64,000 bases of DNA from assembly GCA_050874665.1 (NCBI GenBank), contig JBNMLC010000001.1:434001-498000 (forward strand), read 5' to 3'. Position numbers and translations under genes: made by a program. This document shows, one piece after another, positions 55,524 to 63,277 of this stretch (the first letter of the stretch is position 1; each line of letters opens with the position of its first letter). The stretch is from RUG11237 sp050874665 (GTDB lineage: Bacteria > Bacillota > Clostridia > Lachnospirales > Lachnospiraceae). Under the pieces are notes generated by a model. The model saw only the letters and a program-made list of their open reading frames with translations, was not told the origin of the DNA and did not search any database.

Positions 55524-56138
55524 ATGTCAAAAGTCAATTTAAATGAAATAGATAATAAATATTACGATGTGTTACGTGAAATAGGAAATATTGGTGCAGG
55601 AAATGCAACAACAGCGCTTGCCCAGCTTCTGAATATGAAGCTGGACATGCGTGTGCCTAAGGTAGAATTGTTGGAGTTTAATAAATTGGCAGAAGCTATC
55701 TGTGGAGAAGAAGATATCGTTGTTGGCATCTATCTGTTTTTGGAAGGCGATATTACGGGAAGTATGATGTTTATGTTGGAGGAACAGTCAGCACATATTT
55801 TAGTGAATCACTTAATGGGCAGAGAACCATCTTCTATGGAGTCTTTCAATGAAATGGACTATTCTGCATTGCAGGAAATTGGAAATATTATCACGGGAGC
55901 ATATCTTTCTTCCTTGGCGGGACTTACAGGGCTTTATATTAATGCATCTGTACCTTATCTGACTGTGGATATGGCAGGAGCGATTCTTAGTGTTCCAGCC
56001 ATCGAATTTGGAAAATTGGGGGATAGAGCGTTGTTGATTGAAACAGAGTTTGGGGATGATATTGCTATTAACGGATACTTTATTTTGATACCTGACATGC
56101 CGTCATATGATGTTATTTTAAAATCATTAGGTATATAA
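55524..56138 (+). CDS. cheC: CheY-P phosphatase CheC
   Basis: Class I CheC, 204 residues, with two phosphatase half-sites: Glu19/Asn22 in REIGNIGAGNA and Glu118/Asn121 in QEIGNIITGAY. It works with CheD, whose gene follows 13 bp later. The ribosome site is AAGGTGGTGA. Confidence 0.97.
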   Translation: MSKVNLNEIDNKYYDVLREIGNIGAGNATTALAQLLNMKLDMRVPKVELLEFNKLAEAICGEEDIVVGIYLFLEGDITGSMMFMLEEQSAHILVNHLMGREPSSMESFNEMDYSALQEIGNIITGAYLSSLAGLTGLYINASVPYLTVDMAGAILSVPAIEFGKLGDRALLIETEFGDDIAINGYFILIPDMPSYDVILKSLGI

Positions 56139-56151
56139 AGAGGTGAAGTGA

Positions 56152-56643
56152 ATGGCTGAAATGATAAAAGTGGGAATGGCAGATTTGAAAGTATGCCCAT
56201 ATCCGAATGCTATTACGACCCTGGGACTTGGCTCTTGCGTGGGAATTGCATTGTATGATCCCGTAACTAAAATAGCGGGTTTAGCTCATATTATGCTGCC
56301 GGATAGTACGCAAATCAGAAATAACGAAAATAAGGCAAAATTCGCAGATACTGGAATCTTAGAATTAGTAAATCTGATGGTAAAAGCGGGGGCAAGTAAA
56401 ACACGGTTGGTGGCTAAAATAGCCGGTGGGGCTCAGATGTTTGCTTTTCAAAATGTAAATAATTCAGACATGGTTCGGGTGGGAGAGAGAAACGTGGAGT
56501 CCACGAAAAAAGTACTTAAGACAATGAATATCAGACTTCTTTCAGAAGATACCGGACTCAATTATGGACGTACTGTTGAATTTTATTCAGAAACAGGAGA
56601 TTTTGTGATAAAATCAGTAGGGAAACCAGTGAAAACTATATAA
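56152..56643 (+). CDS. cheD: Chemoreceptor glutamine deamidase CheD
   Basis: 163 residues. The catalytic Cys29 (LGLGSCVG) and His46 (LAHIML) of the CheD deamidase are in place. It deamidates receptor glutamines and binds CheC. The ribosome site is GAGGTGA. Confidence 0.96.
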   Translation: MAEMIKVGMADLKVCPYPNAITTLGLGSCVGIALYDPVTKIAGLAHIMLPDSTQIRNNENKAKFADTGILELVNLMVKAGASKTRLVAKIAGGAQMFAFQNVNNSDMVRVGERNVESTKKVLKTMNIRLLSEDTGLNYGRTVEFYSETGDFVIKSVGKPVKTI

Positions 56644-56663
56644 TTTAAGCAGGAAAGAATAAA

Positions 56664-56687
56664 GCTATAGGCAGTTTTGCTTATAGC
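56664..56687 (+). repeat. Intra-operon hairpin after cheD
   Basis: The 10-bp stem GCTATAGGCA/TGCTTATAGC (one G-T pair, 4-nt loop) has no T-run after it. It falls in the largest gap of the operon (99 bp), before the small membrane protein. Confidence 0.6.
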
Positions 56688-56742
56688 ATGTCGTGTTTAT
56701 AGACATTCTTTCAAGATAAAATATAAAAATGGGAGGAGTATT

Positions 56743-57057
56743 ATGAAAACAAAGTATATCTCAGCACTGGTAACTTTGAGTGCAGGTGCGGTAGCATCAG
56801 TAGCAAGTATTATTAGTGGTGCACCTACGGGGGCATTTTTGAGAAATGTATTTTTGGCTTTGGTAATATTTGGGGTTTTGGGGTATATTGTAGAAAAAAT
56901 TATAGCAAAAACAATAGCTCCGGCACCTTCGCACGATGAACTGGAGACATTTGAAAATATTGAAGAAGTGATTCGGCGTGAAGAAGAATACGATGAAAAA
57001 TATAACAATGGAAAGAAGAGTAAAAAGGAAGTAAAGAGAATTCCTATCGGGCAGTAG
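56743..57057 (+). CDS. Small two-helix membrane protein of the flagellar operon
   Basis: 104 residues, not recognised as a named family. Two hydrophobic segments (about residues 5-25 and 33-57) are followed by a charged cytosolic tail (HDELETFENIEEVIRREEEYDE and a basic end). The ATG at 56743 follows GGGAGGAG; upstream in-frame codons lack a site. It sits between cheD and the flagellar sigma factor and has no counterpart in the Bacillus subtilis operon. Confidence 0.8.
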   Translation: MKTKYISALVTLSAGAVASVASIISGAPTGAFLRNVFLALVIFGVLGYIVEKIIAKTIAPAPSHDELETFENIEEVIRREEEYDEKYNNGKKSKKEVKRIPIGQ

Positions 57058-57108
57058 GAATATCGGACAGTAGGAATTAGAAAAGACTAATTAAGGAGCG
57101 GGACTAGT

Positions 57109-57882
57109 ATGAATGAAGCAGGAAAAAAAGAGTTGTGGGATTTATATGCCAAAACAAAAAGTTCAGAGATTAGAGAAAAAATCATAATAGAGTATGCTCC
57201 GTTAGTGAAACTGGTGGCAGGGCGCTTAAGCATGTATTTGGGTTATACAGTTGAGTATGATGATTTGGTTGGCTATGGAATCTTTGGGTTGATAGATGCG
57301 ATAGATAAGTTTGATAATGAAAAGGCGGTTAAGTTTGAAACGTATGCATCGCTTAGGATACGAGGTGCTATTTTAGATCATATCAGAAAAATGGATTGGA
57401 TTCCAAGAACATTACGCCAGAAGCAGAAGAAAATAGATACGGCAGTGAAAGCTATTGAGGCAGAACAGGGAAGAAATGCAACAGAAACGGAAATAGCAGA
57501 AAATTTGGGGATTTCGGAAGAGGAATTGTTGAGTTGGCGTTCACAAATGAAAGTAACCAATTTGATATCATTAAATGAATATATGGATACAGAAAGCGAA
57601 ACGGGTTATGGCATGGAAATTCCGGACAAAAGGCAATTTGCACAGCCGGAAAAAGCAATTGAAGACAGTGAAATGAAGAAAGAGCTGGCAGAGGCACTCG
57701 ATTTGCTTACAGAAAAAGAAAAGAAGGTAACTGTGTTATACTATTATGAAGAACTTACGTTGAAAGAAATTAGTGAAATTTTGGAGGTTTCAGAGTCTAG
57801 AGTTTCACAATTACATACAAGAGCATTACAGAAAATGAAGCAGAAAATGGGAAACTATATTGGAATACTTAGTGAAGTGTAA
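57109..57882 (+). CDS. fliA: Flagellar sigma factor (sigma-D / FliA / WhiG family)
   Basis: Sigma-28-type factor that directs late flagellar and chemotaxis genes, 257 residues. It has region 2 EYDDLVGYGIFGLIDAIDKF and FETYASLRIRGAILDHIRKMDWIPR, region 3 and region 4 with TLKEISEILEVSESRVSQLHTRAL. It sits at the end of the fla/che operon, as sigD does in Bacillus subtilis. An anti-sigma FlgM is not in the window. Confidence 0.97.
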   Translation: MNEAGKKELWDLYAKTKSSEIREKIIIEYAPLVKLVAGRLSMYLGYTVEYDDLVGYGIFGLIDAIDKFDNEKAVKFETYASLRIRGAILDHIRKMDWIPRTLRQKQKKIDTAVKAIEAEQGRNATETEIAENLGISEEELLSWRSQMKVTNLISLNEYMDTESETGYGMEIPDKRQFAQPEKAIEDSEMKKELAEALDLLTEKEKKVTVLYYYEELTLKEISEILEVSESRVSQLHTRALQKMKQKMGNYIGILSEV

Positions 57883-57908
57883 TATGTGGAGAATCAAGAG
57901 GTGAGAGT

Positions 57909-59510
57909 ATGGGGATGAAAAATGGATATTTTGAATTAATAATACAGGAGCACGGAACATTTCTAAGATTGATTCCTCCGGTAGATGGCGGGGAAAAAAT
58001 TAATGCTGCAGAAGTTGCGTCATATCTTAATCAGGAAAAAATCACAGGATTTGATATTAGAATGATTAATGCAACTATTTTAAAAATGAGTGACAAGCCG
58101 GTTGACATTTTGGTTACATCTGGTAAAATTATACCGGCATCAGAAAGTCTTAAAGTGGAAACCTCTGATGATAAAATGATGGTTACAGGAAGATTTTATC
58201 CGCCATCTACGGATGGAAAGCTGCTGGATAAAAATGGTATTATTACAGATCTTGCTATGGCGGGTGTAAAAGCAGGAGTAGATGAGAAAGCCATCGAAGA
58301 TTTTTTGACAAACAGAGAGTATTGTAAGGATTATGTCCTTGCAAGAGGAATTGAACCGGTTCAGGGAAAAGATGCAGAAATTACTTATCATTTCAATACC
58401 GAAACCAGCTTAAAACCTAAAGTAAATGAAGATGGAACCGTAGATTTCCATAATTTGGATAATATTGCCAGAGTAAGTGCTGGCGATGTGCTTGCTACCT
58501 TGACAAAGGAAGATTTAGGTCATCCGGGAATTAATGTGTGTGGTGAAGTGATCAGACCACGCGAGGTAAAACGCCTGAAATTAAAATACGGACACAATAT
58601 TCGCATTACAGAAGATAAGTTACAGCTTATCACAGAGGTGAGTGGTCATGCATCGCTGGTAGATGATAAAGTCTTTGTATCAAATATATATGAAGTACAA
58701 GATGTGGATGCTTCTACAGGTGACATTAATTATGATGGTAATGTATTGGTGAAAGGCAATGTTAGAAGTGGATATACAATTATAGCCAAAGGAAACATTG
58801 AGGTAAATGGTGTTATTGAAGGCGCAGTATTAAAAGCGGAAGGAGATATCCTGCTAAAGCGAGGCATTCAAGGCATGGGAAAAGCTGACGTGGAGTGTGA
58901 AGGAAATCTGATTGCAAAGTTTATCGAAAATGCGAAAGTGGTTGCCGGCGGCTTTATACAAACAGATTCTATTATGCATAGCAGGGTTTCGGCAAAAGGT
59001 GAGATTGAAATTAGCGGAAAGAAAGGCTTTGTCACCGGTGGAGTTGTACGTTCTGCAAAAATGATTTCCGCAAAGCATATTGGCTCGCCTATGGGAACGG
59101 ATACGGTACTTGAGGTCGGTGTGGATCCTGTGATGAAAGAACGTTATCAGATATTACAAAACGAAATTAGGGAATCAGAAAAGATTCTTAATACCAGTAA
59201 GCCGGTATTGAGCGCATTTGGAAAAAAGATGGGATTAGGGGAAAAATTTTCTAAAGATCAGCTGCAAAAATTGCAGGAACTTCAGAAAACAGTGTCAGAA
59301 AATGAATTAAAGATTATTTCAAATGTGAAAGAAATGGAAGAAATAGAGGGATTGATTCGTGCGGAGACAAATGCTTGTATCAAAGCACAGGGATTTGTAT
59401 ATCCGGGCGTTAAAATCGTAATATCAGATGCAAGCCTATACGTTCGAGAAAACCTGACATTCTGTCGTTTTGTTCGAGAAAAGGGAGAGATTAAGGGATA
59501 TACTTTATAA
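57909..59510 (+). CDS. FapA-domain (DUF342) protein
   Basis: 533 residues. The N-terminal FapA region (about 90-250, with DFHNLDNIARVSAGDVLATL) is followed by a right-handed beta-helix-like repeat part (GNVLVKGNVRSGYTIIAKGNIEVNGVIEG) and a C-terminal coiled coil. FapA in Vibrio links sugar transport to flagella; a flagellar or polar role here is inferred from position only. The ATG at 57909 follows AGAGGTGA; ATG 57915 is also possible. Confidence 0.85.
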   Translation: MGMKNGYFELIIQEHGTFLRLIPPVDGGEKINAAEVASYLNQEKITGFDIRMINATILKMSDKPVDILVTSGKIIPASESLKVETSDDKMMVTGRFYPPSTDGKLLDKNGIITDLAMAGVKAGVDEKAIEDFLTNREYCKDYVLARGIEPVQGKDAEITYHFNTETSLKPKVNEDGTVDFHNLDNIARVSAGDVLATLTKEDLGHPGINVCGEVIRPREVKRLKLKYGHNIRITEDKLQLITEVSGHASLVDDKVFVSNIYEVQDVDASTGDINYDGNVLVKGNVRSGYTIIAKGNIEVNGVIEGAVLKAEGDILLKRGIQGMGKADVECEGNLIAKFIENAKVVAGGFIQTDSIMHSRVSAKGEIEISGKKGFVTGGVVRSAKMISAKHIGSPMGTDTVLEVGVDPVMKERYQILQNEIRESEKILNTSKPVLSAFGKKMGLGEKFSKDQLQKLQELQKTVSENELKIISNVKEMEEIEGLIRAETNACIKAQGFVYPGVKIVISDASLYVRENLTFCRFVREKGEIKGYTL

Positions 59511-59554
59511 TATAATGATTGGGAGAACAGCCTGTAGAGAAAGAAGGAATTTGT

Positions 59555-59878
59555 ATGTCATCAATAATAAGACCGATAGATATGAGTGGAGTTGTTCAAC
59601 GTTCTCAGGAAGTATCTCAAATTAAACATCAGGAAAATAATAAGGCTTTTGTAGATAATCAGAACTTTGGCCAGCAATTTAGTAAGGAAATACAACATCA
59701 TATGGGAAGTGTTACGGATTCGCAAAAAAGCGAAAAGAAGAAGGAACAGTATGATGCAAAAAATAAGGGTAATGGCAGGGAGTATGAAAGTAACCAGCAA
59801 AAAAAGCACAATAAGAAGAAGGAAACTACAGATAAAACATTATTAAAAAGTCAAGGTAGTTTTGATATTCGTATATAA
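59555..59878 (+). CDS. Small hydrophilic protein of the flagellar operon
   Basis: 107 residues of unknown function, very rich in Lys, Gln, Asn and Ser. The N-terminus is SSIIRPIDMSGVVQRSQEVS, followed by IKHQENNKAFVDNQN. A basic low-complexity middle and a short conserved-looking GSFDIRI tail follow. The ATG at 59555 lies 9 nt after AAGAAGGAA; an upstream ATG (59519) would add 12 residues. It has no membrane segment and lies 11 bp before the next gene. I recall similar ends in other clostridial flagellar operons but cannot confirm them. Confidence 0.75.
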   Translation: MSSIIRPIDMSGVVQRSQEVSQIKHQENNKAFVDNQNFGQQFSKEIQHHMGSVTDSQKSEKKKEQYDAKNKGNGREYESNQQKKHNKKKETTDKTLLKSQGSFDIRI

Positions 59879-59889
59879 GGAGAGTTATT

Positions 59890-60798
59890 ATGAATGCATT
59901 AGAAGTAGTTCTGGTACTTATCGGTGTCGGTGCATATGCGGCAAGCTTTATTTTACCTGAAAAAAACAAAGAAAAAGACCGGCTTGGGATGGATCAGGAA
60001 GAGATTAAAAAATTGATTCAAGAACAGATACCGTCGGCAAAGGAACAGATTGAGTCAGAAGCAAAGGAACATGCAGAGGAAACGGTAGATAAAATTGAAC
60101 GCGAATTAGAAAAAATGTCTAATGAGAAAATTATGGCGGTGAACGAATACTCTGACAGTGTTATGGAAGAAATACAAAAGAATCATACGGAGGTTATGTT
60201 TCTTTATAATATGCTCAATGAAAAAGAACAAGATGTAAAAGATACGCTAAAGGTTATCAACCAGGCAAAAACGGAGTCACAGAATTTTTTTGAAAGAACG
60301 GTTTCTATTGTGGATAAAGTAGATCAGGAATTTGATCGGATTGACCAGGAACTAAAGAACTTTGAAGAGCGTGCTTCAGACACCATTGAAGGTGTACAGG
60401 CTCAGCTTGACGAAGTTATGAAAGAACCATTAGTGATTCCGGAACCAATTGTGGTCAAAGCACCAAATGAGGAAGAAGATATTCAAAAGATATTTATTTC
60501 CGAGGAGGAAGAAGAAGAGGAAAAAGAAAAGTTTGATAAAGGATTGATGGATACCCTGCATACAATCATACCTGAATTTGTTTCAGAAAAAGAAGAAGAG
60601 GAAGGTAACGAGCCGGCTGTTTTTGTGGAAAGAGAGCCAAAGAAACAGCACTTTAATTTCTTTAAAAATTCGGAAGGAAATAAAAATGAACAAGTGAAGG
60701 AATTGTATAAAGAGGGCTTATCGGAGATAGAGATAGCTCAGAAATTATCTATAGGCAGAGGCGAAGTCAGATTGATTATCGGACTCATGGAACACTAG
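59890..60798 (+). CDS. SwrB-like / DUF6115-type coiled-coil protein
   Basis: 302 residues: an N-terminal membrane helix (about 1-20), a long coiled coil (30-180), a strongly acidic middle (EEEEEEEKEKF and neighbours) and a C-terminal helix-turn-helix-like end (KELYKEGLSEIEIAQKLSIGRGEV). Bacillus subtilis SwrB has the same plan (membrane anchor, coiled coil) and follows sigD. Here two genes separate it from the sigma gene. It is the last gene of the operon, so a role in flagellar assembly or swarming is inferred. Confidence 0.75.
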   Translation: MNALEVVLVLIGVGAYAASFILPEKNKEKDRLGMDQEEIKKLIQEQIPSAKEQIESEAKEHAEETVDKIERELEKMSNEKIMAVNEYSDSVMEEIQKNHTEVMFLYNMLNEKEQDVKDTLKVINQAKTESQNFFERTVSIVDKVDQEFDRIDQELKNFEERASDTIEGVQAQLDEVMKEPLVIPEPIVVKAPNEEEDIQKIFISEEEEEEEKEKFDKGLMDTLHTIIPEFVSEKEEEEGNEPAVFVEREPKKQHFNFFKNSEGNKNEQVKELYKEGLSEIEIAQKLSIGRGEVRLIIGLMEH

Positions 60799-60824
60799 AA
60801 TGCCCTAACAAAATAATAGCAAAG

Positions 60825-60861
60825 CAATAGAAGGTTCTGAATGGGCTTTCTATTGTTTTTT
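60825..60861 (+). terminator. Terminator of the fla/che operon
   Basis: The stem CAATAGAA (60825-60832) with TTCTATTG (60848-60855) is followed by TTTTTT, ending the operon. Confidence 0.88.
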
Positions 60862-60927
60862 AGCATTTAAGATTTTTGATATGTAAAATGTAAAGCATAA
60901 GACTTAAAAAAGAAAGAGGAAAAAGAC

Positions 60928-61467
60928 ATGAAGCTAAAATATTTTTTGCGTGGGTTGGCAAGTGGAATTGTGATTACAACATTGATACTTACTATTTCCT
61001 ATAGAGCAAAACAAACAACTAACATACCAAAAGAAGAAGTTAGTATCATACCGGAAGCTTCTTTAACACAACAACCCACAGTAGAACCGACAGAAATACC
61101 AACAACAGAGCCGACACAGGAGTCGACAGAAATACCAACAGCAGAGCCGACACAGGAGCCGACAGAAGTACCAACAACAGAGCCGACACAGAAACCAACA
61201 GAAGTGCCAACAGCAGAGCCGACACAGAAACCAACAGAAATACCGACACAGAATGTTACAGAAAAGAAAGTTCTTACCATTACTTCGGGAATGTGGTCTG
61301 ATAGGGTTGCAAGGGAATTACAGGCAATGGGCGTAGTAGAAAACGCAGCAGATTTTGATAATTACCTTATTCGTAATGGGTATGCTGACAAAATTGTAGT
61401 TGGGACATTTGAAATTCCTGCAGGGGCTTCTTACGACGAAATTGCAAGAATTATTACTAGTAAATAA
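60928..61467 (+). CDS. YceG/MltG-like domain protein with Pro-Thr repeats
   Basis: 179 residues. A signal-anchor helix (about 8-25) is followed by a Pro-Thr-Glu-rich linker (residues 48-108) built of four 12-residue repeats. The C-terminal domain (114-178: LTITSGMWSDRVARELQAMG and VVGTFEIPAGASYDEIARIIT) resembles the LysM-like part of the endolytic transglycosylase MltG. The catalytic MltG domain is missing. It is likely a wall-associated protein of unknown role, not a transglycosylase. Confidence 0.75.
   Translation: MKLKYFLRGLASGIVITTLILTISYRAKQTTNIPKEEVSIIPEASLTQQPTVEPTEIPTTEPTQESTEIPTAEPTQEPTEVPTTEPTQKPTEVPTAEPTQKPTEIPTQNVTEKKVLTITSGMWSDRVARELQAMGVVENAADFDNYLIRNGYADKIVVGTFEIPAGASYDEIARIITSK
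61105..61248 (+). repeat. Four 36-bp tandem repeats (Pro-Thr linker)
   Basis: Four imperfect 36-bp units encode (T/A)EPTQ(E/K)(P/S)TE(I/V)PT. The units keep the frame, so slippage can change linker length without breaking the gene. Confidence 0.85.
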
Positions 61468-61518
61468 CGATATTTACTTCCGGAGAATGTTTCAAGTAAA
61501 AAATGCAGGTGGATTCAT

Positions 61519-62145
61519 ATGATTTATATACGAAAAGTTTTGAAAAATTCAGAAGACAAAAATAAAAGTCATCATGAAGTATTACATGCTAATGTACATG
61601 AGTTATTATGTTATGCTGTGCAAAAGGAATATGGAGAGATAGCAAATAAGCTTATCATGCGGAGTATGGAGCATGGTAAGCCTTATTTTGTGGAAAAAGA
61701 CGAAGAAAATCGCGAGATAATTTCAAGTATACATTTTAATTTATCTCACAGCGAGGAAATGGTTGCGTGTGCTTTATGTTCTAAAACGGTGGGAATAGAT
61801 ATCGAGAAGATACGGCGTTACAATGCAAAAGTGGCGAATAGAATCTTACATGATTCAGAATGGGAATATCTGCAGGAGTCAAAACAAAAGGATAAGGATT
61901 TTATACGTTTCTGGACTTTGAAAGAGGCATATGGGAAATATACCGGTCAAGGACTGGGAACTCCGTTTAAAGAGATACAGTTTTGGTGGGATAAGGATGG
62001 AAATATATTTTGCAGCGATGAACAAGTAAATGTATTTCAAAGGGAGATAGATGAAGACTATATACTTTCCTTGTGCATACAAAGAACACCTGGGAATCTA
62101 AAGTTGACGAATAAGTGGATAAATGATAAAATTTATACTTGTTAA
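61519..62145 (+). CDS. 4'-phosphopantetheinyl transferase (Sfp type)
   Basis: Transfers phosphopantetheine from CoA to carrier proteins such as ACP. The 208-residue protein has the Sfp-type motifs: GIDIEKIR with Asp94 and Glu96, and FWTLKEAYGKYTG with the catalytic Lys and Glu. It lies 1.1 kb upstream of fabH, so activation of ACP for fatty acid synthesis is a possible link; NRPS/PKS carriers cannot be excluded. Confidence 0.92.
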   Translation: MIYIRKVLKNSEDKNKSHHEVLHANVHELLCYAVQKEYGEIANKLIMRSMEHGKPYFVEKDEENREIISSIHFNLSHSEEMVACALCSKTVGIDIEKIRRYNAKVANRILHDSEWEYLQESKQKDKDFIRFWTLKEAYGKYTGQGLGTPFKEIQFWWDKDGNIFCSDEQVNVFQREIDEDYILSLCIQRTPGNLKLTNKWINDKIYTC

Positions 62146-62160
62146 GAAAGGAAGAGCTAT

Positions 62161-62661
62161 ATGCGTTATCATAATATAACAAAGGATGATATGTTAAATG
62201 GAGATGGATTACGTGTTGTTCTTTGGGTTGCAGGCTGCAATCATTGTTGCAAGGGATGTCAGAATCCTGTTACATGGGACACAGAAGGTGGAATTTTATT
62301 TGATGAGGCAGCGAAACAGGAGCTTTTTACAGAATTGGAAAAATCATATATTTCAGGTATAACCTTTAGCGGTGGAGATCCTTTGCATACAGCAAATGCA
62401 TATGAGGTGACAGAATTAGCAAAAGAGATTAAAAGCAAGTTTGCAAAAAAAACAGTCTGGCTGTACACAGGTTATGAATGGGAAGCAATCAAAGATTATC
62501 CGATTATGCAATACCTTGATGTTGTAGTAGATGGAAAATTTGACCTGGATAAAAAGGATAACCAGCTTCATTGGAAAGGAAGCTCAAATCAGCGTGTTAT
62601 CAATGTACCCGAAACAAAAAAACTGAATAAAATAGTTTTACATTGCGAAGATTATAAGTAA
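62161..62661 (+). CDS. nrdG: Anaerobic ribonucleotide reductase activating protein NrdG
   Basis: Radical SAM activase of the class III ribonucleotide reductase, 166 residues. The cluster motif is C-x3-C-x2-C in WVAGCNHCCKGCQNP (residues 23-37), and FSGGDPLH is the SAM-binding element. NrdD is not in the window. It lies 15 bp after the transferase gene and 21 bp before the dUTPase gene. Confidence 0.93.
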   Translation: MRYHNITKDDMLNGDGLRVVLWVAGCNHCCKGCQNPVTWDTEGGILFDEAAKQELFTELEKSYISGITFSGGDPLHTANAYEVTELAKEIKSKFAKKTVWLYTGYEWEAIKDYPIMQYLDVVVDGKFDLDKKDNQLHWKGSSNQRVINVPETKKLNKIVLHCEDYK

Positions 62662-62682
62662 TTCAGAAATAGGAGGAAGCAT

Positions 62683-63201
62683 ATGAGAAGAATTGCAAGG
62701 TTTCATAAGGTAAGTTTTGAAAGATATTTGGAAGATTGGCAGGGATTGTTTGGATATGAACCACAATCCGTTATCAGGGAGAGGTATGAAAAGATAGACT
62801 TGCCTCGCCGTGCCACGAAGGGTTCTGCCGGATATGATTTCTTTTCACCGCAGCAATTCTCTTTAGAACCAGGGAAAACTATCACGATACCAACAGGCAT
62901 TCGGGTAGAAATGGAAGAAGGCTGGGTGTTAAAATGTTATCCGAGAAGCGGGCTGGGATTTAAATTCCGTTTACAATTAAATAATACGGTCGGAATTATT
63001 GACAGTGATTATTTCTATTCTGATAATGAAGGTCATATTTTTGTAAAGCTTACCAATGACAGTAATGAAGGAAAGATTGTGAATGTAAATGCCGGAGTGG
63101 CATTTATGCAGGGAATCTTTGTGGAATATGGAATTACTTATGATGATGAAGTTGAAGAAGTGAGAAATGGCGGTTTGGGAAGCACTACAAAAAATAGTTA
63201 A
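62683..63201 (+). CDS. dut: dUTP diphosphatase (trimeric dUTPase family)
   Basis: Hydrolyses dUTP to dUMP, keeping uracil out of DNA. The 172-residue protein has five dUTPase motifs: ATKGSAGYDFF, PRSGLGFK, NNTVGIIDSDY, a MQGIF segment and GGLGSTTK. An N-terminal extension of about 40 residues is longer than the minimal enzyme. Together with nrdG it points to dNTP supply. It ends 3 bp before the fabH promoter. Confidence 0.9.
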   Translation: MRRIARFHKVSFERYLEDWQGLFGYEPQSVIRERYEKIDLPRRATKGSAGYDFFSPQQFSLEPGKTITIPTGIRVEMEEGWVLKCYPRSGLGFKFRLQLNNTVGIIDSDYFYSDNEGHIFVKLTNDSNEGKIVNVNAGVAFMQGIFVEYGITYDDEVEEVRNGGLGSTTKNS

Positions 63202-63203
63202 GG

Positions 63204-63232
63204 TTGACAAATGATTTAGAAACAGTTATACT
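63204..63232 (+). promoter_or_regulatory. Strong sigma-A promoter of fabH
   Basis: Consensus -35 TTGACA (63204-63209), 17-nt spacer and -10 TATACT (63227-63232). The FabT-like operator lies just downstream, about 10-20 nt past the expected start. Confidence 0.88.
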
Positions 63233-63247
63233 TTGAATGTAAAATAG

Positions 63248-63260
63248 TTTGATATTCAAA
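63248..63260 (+). promoter_or_regulatory. FabT-like operator upstream of fabH
   Basis: The perfect dyad TTTGA-TAT-TCAAA, preceded by AG and followed by ATAA, resembles the known FabT (MarR family) binding site AnTTTGATTATCAAATT. It lies between the promoter and the fabH start. No fabT gene is visible, because the window ends in fabH. Confidence 0.65.
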
Positions 63261-63277
63261 ATAATCAGGAGAAAATC

